Positions 24,283 to 32,070 of a DNA stretch of 36,846 bases are shown here, in pieces. Numbering within the stretch: the first letter of the stretch is position 1; each line of letters begins with the position of its first letter. The notes under the pieces were generated by a model. The model was not told the DNA's origin, made no database searches, and saw only the letters and a list, made by a program, of their open reading frames with translations. This stretch comes from Solibacteraceae bacterium (GTDB lineage Bacteria > Acidobacteriota > Terriglobia > Bryobacterales > Bryobacteraceae): the NCBI GenBank assembly GCA_021324015.1, contig JAJPJX010000203.1, positions 1 to 36,846 of the forward strand. The letters run 5' to 3'. The translations under genes were made by a program, and so were the position numbers.

Positions 24283-25655
24283 CAGCCGGGTCGCCTGTAC
24301 GTTCCGCCCACGCGGATGCGCTGCGGCACCACGCCGGGCTTCGGCTGGACCGGCGGCCGCTTGCCCAGGACCTCCACGGTCTCGCTTACTGAGCCGACCT
24401 CGAGCGTCAACTTGAGATCCGTCACGCCTGGCGGCAGCGTCAAATCCCTCCGCGCCAGCCGAAAGCCGCGTTGCGCCGCCTCCAGGGTGTACTTCCCCGC
24501 CGGGAGGGCCACCAGCGAAAACCGGCCGTCGTCACCGGACCGGGTGATTTCTTTGCTCTTCCCGTCGGCGCTGGTCACCGTGATGGTGGCTTGCGGCACC
24601 ACCGCCCCGCTCGGGTCGTAGACCGTGCCGGTCAGCATCGCGCGCGGCGCCTGCGCCTGCGCGCCGATCACCGCGAGTGGGACCGTCAGCCCGGCTGCCG
24701 CTAGCCCCGCCAGAAGTGCCCGCCGCGGCGTGATCCCCTCCCGGTTGCGCCGGGGGTCCAGCAGGGCCAGCAGGCGGCTCTCCAGGTGCGAGGCGTGCGC
24801 CATCCCTACTGCCGTGGACCATGCCGGATCGCTCGACCGCAGCGATCGCGCCAGCTCCAGCAGGTGCTCGGCGTACGCCGACCCCTTGGCGCCCAGCCGC
24901 AGCACGGCATCGTCGCAGGACTGTTCCCGCTCCCGCCGCAACTCGGCCGCGGCGCGCCACGCCAGGGGATGGAACCAGTACGCCGCGCAAGCCGCTTGCG
25001 AGAGCAGTTGGACCCAGTGGTCCAGGCGCCGGATGTGAATCAGCTCGTGCAACAGCACCATGCGGCGCCGCTCCGCCGGCCATTGCCGCGCGCCCGCCGG
25101 CAGCAGGATCACCGCGCCCCACGTCATGGGCATGGCCGCGCGCGGGCACTCCACGAGGCGCACCGGCCGGCTGAGTTTGACTGCGCCGGCCAGTTCCGCC
25201 GCCAGATCCCGCCACCTGGCATCCACTACCTCCGCCGAGATGCGCGCCACCCACCACACTCGTGCCGTACCCGCGGCCATGCGCGCCAGCACCGCCGCGC
25301 AGCCCGCCGCCCAGGCCACGAGCAGCCAGGCTCGCCAGTCGATGGGCGCCGGAGTGGCCGCGCGCGCTTCCGCCGTGACAGCCAAGGGAGCCGCCGCAAC
25401 CGCCTTCTCCACGACCCTCGACACCATGCGGCCTCTTTCCGGCGCCGCCACGCGCCAGGCCGGCAGCATCAGCGAGAGCACCGGCAGGGCCAGCATCGCC
25501 GCCATGGCCGCGCTCCAGACCAGGTACCGTGCGGCTGCCGACCCGCGCCGCAGCGCCGCCGCGCAGGCATACGCCGCCGCCAGCACCGCCGTCACCTTGA
25601 TAGCGCTCGCCAGCAGGAATGCCAGGGCGCTCCCGAATTGTACTGCCCCGCCCAT
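24270..25655 (-). CDS. M56 (BlaR1-like) membrane metallopeptidase with regulatory-like domain, frameshifted at 3' end
   Basis: A 461-residue sensor-protease of the BlaR1/MecR1 type. Hydrophobic helices fall at ~9-35, ~42-65 and ~108-128. The zinc-protease motif HELIH is at 203-207, with the downstream glutamate and aspartates in REREQSCDDAVL. A further membrane helix (~310-330) leads to a periplasmic carboxypeptidase-regulatory-like module (TGTVYDPSGAVVPQATITV, then VGSVSETVEVLG), the same module type as in the TonB receptors here. The protein ends with a non-conserved tail (TYRRPGWCTW) after RIRVGG because of a one-base loss near 24302. The family cleaves BlaI-type repressors on signal; the gene begins 2 bases after the blaI stop. 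Confidence 0.87.
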   Translation of the reverse strand: MGGAVQFGSALAFLLASAIKVTAVLAAAYACAAALRRGSAAARYLVWSAAMAAMLALPVLSLMLPAWRVAAPERGRMVSRVVEKAVAAAPLAVTAEARAATPAPIDWRAWLLVAWAAGCAAVLARMAAGTARVWWVARISAEVVDARWRDLAAELAGAVKLSRPVRLVECPRAAMPMTWGAVILLPAGARQWPAERRRMVLLHELIHIRRLDHWVQLLSQAACAAYWFHPLAWRAAAELRREREQSCDDAVLRLGAKGSAYAEHLLELARSLRSSDPAWSTAVGMAHASHLESRLLALLDPRRNREGITPRRALLAGLAAAGLTVPLAVIGAQAQAPRAMLTGTVYDPSGAVVPQATITVTSADGKSKEITRSGDDGRFSLVALPAGKYTLEAAQRGFRLARRDLTLPPGVTDLKLTLEVGSVSETVEVLGKRPPVQPKPGVVPQRIRVGGTYRRPGWCTW

Positions 25656-25657
25656 GG

Positions 25658-26047
25658 TTACGCTCCTTCCCGCTTCGCTTCTTCGATTGCCCGTGAAAGG
25701 CGGTCCAGGTCCTGCGGGGTCAACTCCGCCGCGGAAAGATCCAGCAGCGCGGTCACTGCCTGCGCCGCCGAACCGTCAAAGAATGTTTCCAGCATGTGCC
25801 GCAGCGCCGAGCGCCTGGCCCTCTCCCGCGCCACCGTGGGCAGAAACACATACCGCAGCGCCTGCTCCTCGTGCCGCACGTGTCCTTTTTCCTCCAGCAC
25901 GCGCAACTTCGCCCGCACCGCCGAATAACTTGGCGGGTCCGGCAGGGCCGCGTGGATCTCGGCCGCGGTAGCCCGCCCCCGCCGGTACAGGATGTCCATG
26001 ATCTGCCGCTCGCGGCGGCTGAGTTTGGAGTGTGCGGATTCTTTCAT
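25658..26047 (-). CDS. BlaI/MecI-family transcriptional repressor
   Basis: A 129-residue BlaI/MecI/CopY-family repressor. The winged-helix domain (LSRRERQIMDILYRRGRATAAEIHAAL, then SAVRAKLRVLEEKGHV) occupies residues ~8-62 and the dimerisation helices follow (~75-125). Family members dimerise on dyad operators and are inactivated by proteolysis by the partner M56 protein. The ATG at 26045-26047 was chosen over an upstream in-frame start because family similarity begins with KLSRRE and because the longer version would run through the two dyads at 26059-26093. It is the first gene of a minus-strand series with the M56 gene, addB and addA. Confidence 0.92.
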   Translation of the reverse strand: MKESAHSKLSRRERQIMDILYRRGRATAAEIHAALPDPPSYSAVRAKLRVLEEKGHVRHEEQALRYVFLPTVARERARRSALRHMLETFFDGSAAQAVTALLDLSAAELTPQDLDRLSRAIEEAKREGA

Positions 26048-26058
26048 ATCCGTCTCTT

Positions 26059-26093
26059 TGCTGCAAAAGCAGCACCATGCTGCAAAAATAGCA
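26059..26093. promoter_or_regulatory. Tandem 16-base dyads, candidate BlaI operator
   Basis: TGCTGCAAAAGCAGCA (26059-26074) is followed after 3 bases by TGCTGCAAAAATAGCA (26078-26093). Each is a perfect or near-perfect inverted repeat, and the two are near copies of each other with 19 bases between equivalent positions. They lie 12-46 bases upstream of the blaI start, where an autoregulatory operator is expected. The divergent NADH dehydrogenase gene begins 75 bases beyond and could share control. Confidence 0.65.
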
Positions 26094-26167
26094 TCCGTGC
26101 TCGCCGCTGTCAAGCCCCTTGCCTGAGCGCTGCGTCCATTCGCCGGCGGCGAACATCATAAGAGTGG

Positions 26168-27430
26168 ATGCAGCGTGTGATCATCGTCGGCGGCGGCTTC
26201 GGAGGCCTGTACGCGGCCAAGTCGCTGCGCAAGGCGCCTATCGATCTCACCGTGGTCGACCGGCGCAACTTCCACCTTTTTCAGCCGCTGCTCTATCAGG
26301 TGGCTACCGGAGGCCTTTCTCCGGGGGAGATCGCCTCGCCTCTGCGGGTGGTGCTCAAGAGGCAGAAAAATACGCGCGTGTGGCTGGGCGAGGTAGTGGA
26401 TATCGACGCCGCCAACCGGCGCGTGATTCTCGCTGACGGCCAGCTTGATTACGACATCCTGGTGCTGGCCACCGGGGCCACGCACCACTACTTTGGCAAC
26501 CCGCAGTGGGCGGCGCTCGCGCCCGGCTTGAAGACCGTGGAGGACGCCACGGAGATCCGCAGCCGCATTCTGGCGGCCTTCGAGCAGGCCGAGCGCGAAA
26601 CAGACCCCCAGAAACGCCGCGCCTGGCTGACGTTCGTCATTGTGGGCGGCGGGCCTACCGGCGTGGAACTCGCGGGCGCGCTGGGCGAAATCGCCAACGA
26701 CACGCTGCGCCACGATTTCCGCAGCATCAACCCCGCCGAAGCGCAGATCCTGCTGCTGGAAGGCTCGGACCGCCTGCTGCAAGCCTTTCCGCCGGACCTC
26801 TCCCGCGCCGCGGAAAAGGAGCTGATCGGGTTGTGTGTGCGGCCGCGCACGCATGCGCAGGTCACCGGCATCGATCCGGAAGGGGTCACCATGCGCACCG
26901 CGGCGGGCCAGGAGCGCATTCCCACACGCACGGTGCTGTGGGCCGCGGGCGTGCAGGCTTCGCCGCTGGGCAAGATCCTGGAGGAACGCGCCGGCGCGCC
27001 GCTGGACCGCGCCGGACGCGTCATCGTCGGACCGGACCTCACCGTACCCGGCCATCCCGAAATCTTCGTGATCGGCGACCTGGCCAATGTCAGCCATCAG
27101 ACCGGCAAACCGCTGCCGGGTGTCGCGCCCGTGGCCATGGCGGAAGGCCGCTACGTGGCCCGATCCATCCAGGCCCGCCTGCAAAGCCGGTCCCTGCCGC
27201 CGTTTCATTACTTCAACAAGGGGAACCTGGCCACCATCGGCCGCAACGAAGCCGTGGCGGACTTCGGCAAGGTGCGCCTCTCCGGCTTCCTGGCCTGGCT
27301 GGTGTGGCTGTTCGTCCACCTGATGTACCTGGTGGAGTTCGACAACCGCCTGCTGGTGCTCACCGAGTGGGTTTACAACTACATCACGCGCAATCGCGGT
27401 GCGCGTCTCATCACCGGCCAGCGGGCGTAG
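26168..27430 (+). CDS. ndh: Type II NADH dehydrogenase (NDH-2), FAD-dependent
   Basis: A 420-residue single-subunit NADH:quinone oxidoreductase attached to the inner face of the cytoplasmic membrane. It feeds electrons from NADH to quinone without pumping protons. The FAD-binding GGGFGG is at residues 8-13. LFQPLLYQVATGGLSPGEIA is the usual FAD/quinone-pocket stretch (about 37-56). The NADH-binding VIVGGGPTGVELAGALGE lies near 158-175, and a second FAD motif is IFVIGDLA near 300. The C-terminal ~60 residues contain the hydrophobic helix LAWLVWLFVHLMYLVEF that anchors these enzymes. The ATG at 26168 has no clear Shine-Dalgarno. It is divergent from blaI. Confidence 0.92.
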   Translation: MQRVIIVGGGFGGLYAAKSLRKAPIDLTVVDRRNFHLFQPLLYQVATGGLSPGEIASPLRVVLKRQKNTRVWLGEVVDIDAANRRVILADGQLDYDILVLATGATHHYFGNPQWAALAPGLKTVEDATEIRSRILAAFEQAERETDPQKRRAWLTFVIVGGGPTGVELAGALGEIANDTLRHDFRSINPAEAQILLLEGSDRLLQAFPPDLSRAAEKELIGLCVRPRTHAQVTGIDPEGVTMRTAAGQERIPTRTVLWAAGVQASPLGKILEERAGAPLDRAGRVIVGPDLTVPGHPEIFVIGDLANVSHQTGKPLPGVAPVAMAEGRYVARSIQARLQSRSLPPFHYFNKGNLATIGRNEAVADFGKVRLSGFLAWLVWLFVHLMYLVEFDNRLLVLTEWVYNYITRNRGARLITGQRA

Positions 27431-27449
27431 GACGTATGCTAGTTTCGAC

Positions 27450-29450
27450 ATGCGTCCCACCCTTGGCCTGCTGCTGTTCAGCCTGCTGATCCCCTGCGCC
27501 CGCCCCGAAGGCCCCGTCGCCTGGATGCGCGAAGGCATTGTGGCGGCTTCCGACATGGAAGCGCTCACCTTCGTGCTCCGCCGCGGCGGCGAATCCGCCG
27601 ACGCCGTCCGCGAGTGGCACGCGGAACGAAGCGAAGAGGAGGTGCGCCGGATGAAGGAGCTGGGCGTCAACCTGGTGATCGTCAACCTGCACAAGGGCGC
27701 CGGCCTGAAAGCCGAGGCCGAAGACATCGAGGCCACGCGGCGCTTCACCGAACTGGCGCACCGCTACGGGATCAAGGTGGCCGGCTACGTGGGTTCCAGC
27801 ATGATGTACGAGACCTTCTTCCGGGAAGAACCCGCGGCCCGCGACTGGCGGCAGGTGGATGAATTCGGCCGGCCGATTTACTACACCGCCGAGCAGACTT
27901 TCCGTTACATGGCCTGCCGCAACAACCCCGGCTATCTGGCCTTCCTGCGAAAGGTGCTGCGGCTGGGCATTCAGGATCTCAAGCTGGACGTGATCCACTT
28001 CGACCAGATGCAGTGGTGGCCAGAGCCGCTTTCCTGCCGCTGCCGCTACTGCCAGGAGCAGTTCCGCGAGTTCCTGGCGCAGCGCTACGGCGACCCGGCC
28101 CGCGCGCGGCGGCGCTTCGGTTTCTCCGGCTTCGAGGAAGTGATCCCGCCGCCGTTCGGGCTGACCGCGCCTCCCGTGCGCCTGGCCGAGCTGCGCAACC
28201 CGCTCATGCAGGAGTGGACCCTGTTCCGCGCGGCCAGCATCGCGCGCCGTTACGGCGAACTGGGCGACTACATTCGCAGCCTGAACCCCGCCGCAGCCAT
28301 GATCGGCAACCCCACCCTGTCGCAGGAATCCAACCAGGGCTTTGTCTACGGGGTGGATTTGCAGCAACTGCTGGAGCACGGCGACGGCGTCTGGACCGAA
28401 GAGCCCAACCTGCCCCAGTGGACCGCCGACGGCCGGCTGGTTTCGCAAATCCGCAGCTACAAGGCCGCCCGCGCCATGGGACAGACCTTGTTCGTGTGGC
28501 AGAGCCTGGCGGGCTACGAGAGCTATCAGAAATCGCCCGAGGTGCTGCGCCTGGCCGAAGCGCTGGCTTACAACGACGCCAACCTGGGCGTGGTCGCGGG
28601 CGGGGACGCGGGAGGCAACAACCCGAGCGAGGAAACGCGCCGCTACATCCGCTTCTTCCGGTCGCACATCGCCGACCTGCGCCACACCACCCCGGTGGCC
28701 GACGCCGCGGTGCTGCGCTCGTTCGCCTCCACGCAGTTCAACCCTTCGCAAAGCAACTTCAGCACGGTGCTGTTCGAGCAGACGCTGATCCAGTCGCGCG
28801 TGCCCTGGGGCATCGTGTTTGACCGGCACCTGAGCGACCTCGCGCGGTACAAGGTGTTGGTGCTGGCCGACCAGGACGCTCTCAGCGACGACGAGGTGGC
28901 CGAGATCCGCCGCTTCGTGGCGAACGGCGGCGGGCTGGTGGCGACCCAGAATACCGCCGCCATGACGGAATGGCGCACGCGCCGGGAGCGCTCCGCGCTG
29001 GCCGATCTCTACGGCCAGCCGCGCGTGGTTTACCTGTCGAGCATCGAGGCGGCCGCTCCGGCACCGCCCCCGCAGATGAACTACACCATTCCGAATGCGC
29101 TGTGGAAGCTGCCGCGCAACGCCGCGTCGCTGACCGAGGCAGTCCGGCGGGCCGCCGGCGGCGCGCTTTCCCTGCGCGTCCAGGCGCCCGAGTGGGTCAC
29201 CGCGGAGCTGGCTGATCAGCCGGCCACACACACGCGCCTGCTGCATCTGATCAACTTCCGGTATCGGGAGCCGCTGCGAGACATTCCCGTCGAGGTGCGA
29301 CTGGCCAGGGGAACGCGCCTGCGCGAGGCCATCGTGGTCACGCCCGACGGACCCCCCCAGACGCTCCAGCCTTCCACGTCGGGAGACACGGTGTCCTTCC
29401 GCGTGCCTCTGCTGAAGGTCTACGACCTGGTGCTGCTGCGAACCCAGTGA
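27450..29450 (+). CDS. Exported GH42-like TIM-barrel protein of unknown function (A)
   Basis: A 666-residue protein with a signal peptide (1-~20). The first ~380 residues look like a glycosidase TIM barrel. FDQMQ (D185-M187) is followed by C196-R-C198-x2-C201 and QFREFLAQRYGDP, the pattern of the GH42 beta-galactosidase zinc loop that follows the acid/base residue. The usual N-E pair is Q186-M187 here, and the expected nucleophile region reads VWQSLAGYES, so classic catalysis is doubtful. Residues ~420-530 resemble the amidotransferase-like trimerisation fold (VLVLADQDALSDDEVAEIRRFVANGGGLVATQ), and the C-terminus is beta-rich. TATGCT (27435-27440) lies 9 bases before the ATG. It converges with the ceramidase-like gene, with only 3 bases between stops. 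Confidence 0.72.
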   Translation: MRPTLGLLLFSLLIPCARPEGPVAWMREGIVAASDMEALTFVLRRGGESADAVREWHAERSEEEVRRMKELGVNLVIVNLHKGAGLKAEAEDIEATRRFTELAHRYGIKVAGYVGSSMMYETFFREEPAARDWRQVDEFGRPIYYTAEQTFRYMACRNNPGYLAFLRKVLRLGIQDLKLDVIHFDQMQWWPEPLSCRCRYCQEQFREFLAQRYGDPARARRRFGFSGFEEVIPPPFGLTAPPVRLAELRNPLMQEWTLFRAASIARRYGELGDYIRSLNPAAAMIGNPTLSQESNQGFVYGVDLQQLLEHGDGVWTEEPNLPQWTADGRLVSQIRSYKAARAMGQTLFVWQSLAGYESYQKSPEVLRLAEALAYNDANLGVVAGGDAGGNNPSEETRRYIRFFRSHIADLRHTTPVADAAVLRSFASTQFNPSQSNFSTVLFEQTLIQSRVPWGIVFDRHLSDLARYKVLVLADQDALSDDEVAEIRRFVANGGGLVATQNTAAMTEWRTRRERSALADLYGQPRVVYLSSIEAAAPAPPPQMNYTIPNALWKLPRNAASLTEAVRRAAGGALSLRVQAPEWVTAELADQPATHTRLLHLINFRYREPLRDIPVEVRLARGTRLREAIVVTPDGPPQTLQPSTSGDTVSFRVPLLKVYDLVLLRTQ

Positions 29451-29453
29451 GCG

Positions 29454-30728
29454 TCAGCGGCGCTCCATGCCCTGAAGATACGCGATCACCGCGTCGCCCA
29501 CTTCCTGCTCCGCGCGCCCGGTAAACACCGAGGTCTTGGGCTCGTAGCCGCCCTCGGCGAAGGCCTGCTTCGTGGGCAGGTAACCGATCCAGCCGTTGGC
29601 ATAGCCGAAGTAGAAGGTGTGCGGGAAGGGCGACGCGTTGCGTACGCGCATGGCGATCTCGCAGAACATCTCCACCGGCGCGGACCAGATGACCGTGTCG
29701 TTCAGGCGCAGGAAGCGCACCGGCAGGCGCACCAGCGGCGCGCCGCCGGCGGTCTTGCCCTGGTAGGCGCCCAGTTCCTCGGGCCAGTCCAGCTCAGGCT
29801 TGCGGGGAGTTTCGATCCACTTCTCGCTGCTGGAAATCGTGACTGCCGAAGTGCCTCCGCCGATGGTTTGGTTGGCCTCCAGGATGCGATCGCCCAGCAG
29901 CACCCGGAATTCGGAAAGATGCTCGCTGCGAGGATCGGGGTACACGCTGTAAATAGGCGCCAGGTTGCCGGCGGCGCCGTTCATGTAGAGCATGGGCGCG
30001 CCCAGCTTTTCCTCCACGTAAGCGGCCGCTACACCCGGGCCGTCGCCGCTGATCTCCAGGTTCTTGCCGCTCATCACCGTGCCGTGCATGGCGTAGTTGG
30101 CGATCAGGGCGATCAGCGAGCCGTCCGGACGCTCCAGCCGGATCAGCCCGATCTGGCGGTCGGCGGGCCCGTCGGGATTGAGGCCCAGGGAAATACGGCC
30201 GTCCACGTCGCGCGCGCGCCGGTTGATGTTGGCCATGGCCCAGCCCTGGCCGACCGCCAGGCGCGCCGGCTCGAGCTTGGCCCGCGCCTGCTGGATCCCC
30301 TGGATCAGCGCGTCCTGCACCAGCCGGGCATACTGCCGGTTCCACTCGTGATCCGAGCGGCCCAGCAGCGTCTTGTATACGCCCGGCGGGCCCACCTCCG
30401 GCGCGGCGTGCGAGTGGGTCACCATCCACCAGACGTGGCCCGGCTCGATGCCCGTCTGCTTGCGCAGCTCCGCCACGAAGTCGTCGTAGACCGCAGGCGA
30501 GAACAGGCACAGGTCGCTCGAAACCAGGTAGAACTGCGTGCTGCCGTCATCCAGGGCGGCGATGCGGTGATAGATGCGGTCGTGCACGCCGGTAGATTGC
30601 CGCGCCTGGTAGCCCATGAGCCACTGCGAATCCTGGGGCGTGATATCCACCTTGACGGCCGAGGCGCGAAAGGACGCGCCTGAGGCGCACATCGAAAACG
30701 CGAAGACAACGGCAATGGAGCGTTTCAT
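29454..30728 (-). CDS. Neutral/alkaline ceramidase-like protein, single-domain
   Basis: A 424-residue exported protein (signal peptide 1-~18) matching the catalytic domain of neutral/alkaline ceramidases, zinc amidases that release fatty acid from ceramide. Likely zinc ligands are H107 in VTHSHAAPE and H215 in NYAMHGT. The SGDGPG and NGAAGNLAP motifs and the late VEMFCE and NGWIGYLPT segments fit the family's remaining zinc and substrate residues. Full-size bacterial ceramidases have ~650 residues with a C-terminal immunoglobulin-like domain, which is absent here. Such short homologues are common in acidobacteria and planctomycetes and may act on other amides. It lies 60 bases downstream of the enolase-superfamily gene in the same direction. 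Confidence 0.8.
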   Translation of the reverse strand: MKRSIAVVFAFSMCASGASFRASAVKVDITPQDSQWLMGYQARQSTGVHDRIYHRIAALDDGSTQFYLVSSDLCLFSPAVYDDFVAELRKQTGIEPGHVWWMVTHSHAAPEVGPPGVYKTLLGRSDHEWNRQYARLVQDALIQGIQQARAKLEPARLAVGQGWAMANINRRARDVDGRISLGLNPDGPADRQIGLIRLERPDGSLIALIANYAMHGTVMSGKNLEISGDGPGVAAAYVEEKLGAPMLYMNGAAGNLAPIYSVYPDPRSEHLSEFRVLLGDRILEANQTIGGGTSAVTISSSEKWIETPRKPELDWPEELGAYQGKTAGGAPLVRLPVRFLRLNDTVIWSAPVEMFCEIAMRVRNASPFPHTFYFGYANGWIGYLPTKQAFAEGGYEPKTSVFTGRAEQEVGDAVIAYLQGMERR

Positions 30729-30788
30729 GGCAAGAGTTCAACTTTAACCCGAATCGGAGGCCGCCGGCAGGGCAGCGTCCGGACGGAT

Positions 30789-32033
30789 TCAGAACGGCGG
30801 CACGCGATAGCGCTTCACCAGTTTCTCGTCCAGCGTGAAGCCCAGGCCAGGACGCCGGGGCAGCTCGATCCAGCCGTCGCCTTCCGGACGAAGCGGCGGC
30901 ACCAGCAACTCGGAAATGAGCGGGGAATCCGGGAAGGCCAGGGGAAACTCGAAGTACGGCAGGTTGGGGACCACGGCGGCGATGTGCAGCGCCGCCGCCA
31001 CGCCCACCACGTGGTTCCAGCAGTGCGGGACGATGATGCGCCCGCGGCGGTACGCCATTTCGGCGATCTTGACGATTTCCCCGATGCCTCCCGAGCGCAC
31101 GGTGCTGGGCTGCACGACGTCGACGCCCCCGCGCTCCATCAGGTCGATGTAGTCGAAGCGCGTGGAGAAGCCCCAGTCTCCCGCTGCGATCCGCACATCC
31201 ACCGCGTCGGCCAGCCGGCGATACGCTTCCAGGTTGTCGGCGGCGAACGGCGCCTCGATGAAAAAGACGTTCAACGGTTCGATGGCCTTGCAGGTAGCCA
31301 CCGCCTGGCCGACGTCGTACCAGGCGTTCTGCACGTCGATCATCAGATCGCGCCGCTCGCCGATCGTCTCCCGGGCCAGGCGCACCAGCCGGACGTCATT
31401 GTGCAGATCGCCGTGGCCGAATCCATGAGGCGTCTCTTCGAACTTGACCGCCGCAAAATTTCGCGCGACCGCCGCTCCCAGGCGCGTACGGATCTCGTCG
31501 TCGGTGTCGCCCGGCGGGTACACGGTGGCGTAGGGCCGCACCCGGGTCTTGATCTCGCTGGGCCCCCGCACGGCGGCGAACGAGCGCCAGATCAGCTCGC
31601 AAACCGGCTTGTTCAGGATCTTGCCGGCGATGTCCCACAGCGCCGTTTCCACCGCGCCGATGGCGGCGATGGTCACTCCACGCCGCCCCCACAGGCTGGT
31701 GCGGTCGTACATCTTCTGCCACAGCCTCTCGACTTCCAGCGGGTCCTCGCTCTTCAGCAAGTGTTCCAGGCCGCCGCGCGTCTTGATCACCGCGTCGATC
31801 ACCAGCGAGGGGCTCTCGCACTGTCCGATGCCCGTGATCCCGTCGCTGGTGCGCACCCGGACCAGCGTGAAGTCGTACTTGCCCGGGTCGCTCAAGGCGA
31901 TGGTTTCGATGGCCTCGATGCGGGAGGAAGAGCCTGACGGGGAGGAAAGAGCCGGCGACGCAACCATGCCCGCCGCAGCCGCGCTGCGCAGGAACGAGCG
32001 CCTGTCCGTACTAAGCTTCGAAGCCTTCGACAT
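30789..32033 (-). CDS. Tat-exported mandelate racemase/muconate lactonizing enzyme family protein
   Basis: A 414-residue enolase-superfamily enzyme with an N-terminal twin-arginine signal (TDRRSFLRSAAAAG, residues 9-22). After the capping domain the barrel shows V-K-F-E-E with K197 (the second lysine of the usual KxK is E199), metal ligands D233 (MIDVQN) and E260 (FFIEAPF), a third ligand position as D286 in AAGDW instead of the common glutamate, and H337 (IVPHCWN). Such enzymes dehydrate or epimerise sugar acids; the substrate is not predictable. Tat export of an enolase-superfamily member is unusual and puts it in the periplasm. The ATG at 32031-32033 was chosen for the signal peptide; a -10-like TAACCT ends 8 bases upstream. 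Confidence 0.85.
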   Translation of the reverse strand: MSKASKLSTDRRSFLRSAAAAGMVASPALSSPSGSSSRIEAIETIALSDPGKYDFTLVRVRTSDGITGIGQCESPSLVIDAVIKTRGGLEHLLKSEDPLEVERLWQKMYDRTSLWGRRGVTIAAIGAVETALWDIAGKILNKPVCELIWRSFAAVRGPSEIKTRVRPYATVYPPGDTDDEIRTRLGAAVARNFAAVKFEETPHGFGHGDLHNDVRLVRLARETIGERRDLMIDVQNAWYDVGQAVATCKAIEPLNVFFIEAPFAADNLEAYRRLADAVDVRIAAGDWGFSTRFDYIDLMERGGVDVVQPSTVRSGGIGEIVKIAEMAYRRGRIIVPHCWNHVVGVAAALHIAAVVPNLPYFEFPLAFPDSPLISELLVPPLRPEGDGWIELPRRPGLGFTLDEKLVKRYRVPPF

Positions 32034-32041
32034 GTGCAGAT

Positions 32042-32070
32042 AGGTTACACCCTGGCACGCAGCCGGACAA
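32042..32070 (-). promoter_or_regulatory. Promoter of the enolase-superfamily gene, possibly leaderless
   Basis: On the minus strand TTGTCC (32070-32065) and TAACCT (32047-32042) are 17 bases apart. The -10 ends 8 bases before the ATG at 32033, so the predicted start coincides with the start codon, and no Shine-Dalgarno is present. Confidence 0.5.

Noticed and set aside
24290-24310. Programmed ribosomal frameshift in the M56-TonB gene
   Set aside because: No slippery heptamer, no upstream Shine-Dalgarno-like stimulator and no obvious downstream hairpin. A simple base loss explains it better.
22531-24621. 696-codon plus-strand open frame opposite addB and the TonB fragment
   Set aside because: It crosses two real minus-strand genes and a gap, with a Gln/Arg-rich translation lacking any motif.
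26059-26093. Short CRISPR-like repeat
   Set aside because: Only two 16-base units with a 3-base spacer, each itself a dyad in a promoter region. This is an operator pattern, not an array.
26156-29246. Two long minus-strand open frames antisense to ndh and GH42-like A
   Set aside because: They only mirror the sense genes, have low-complexity translations and no ribosome sites.
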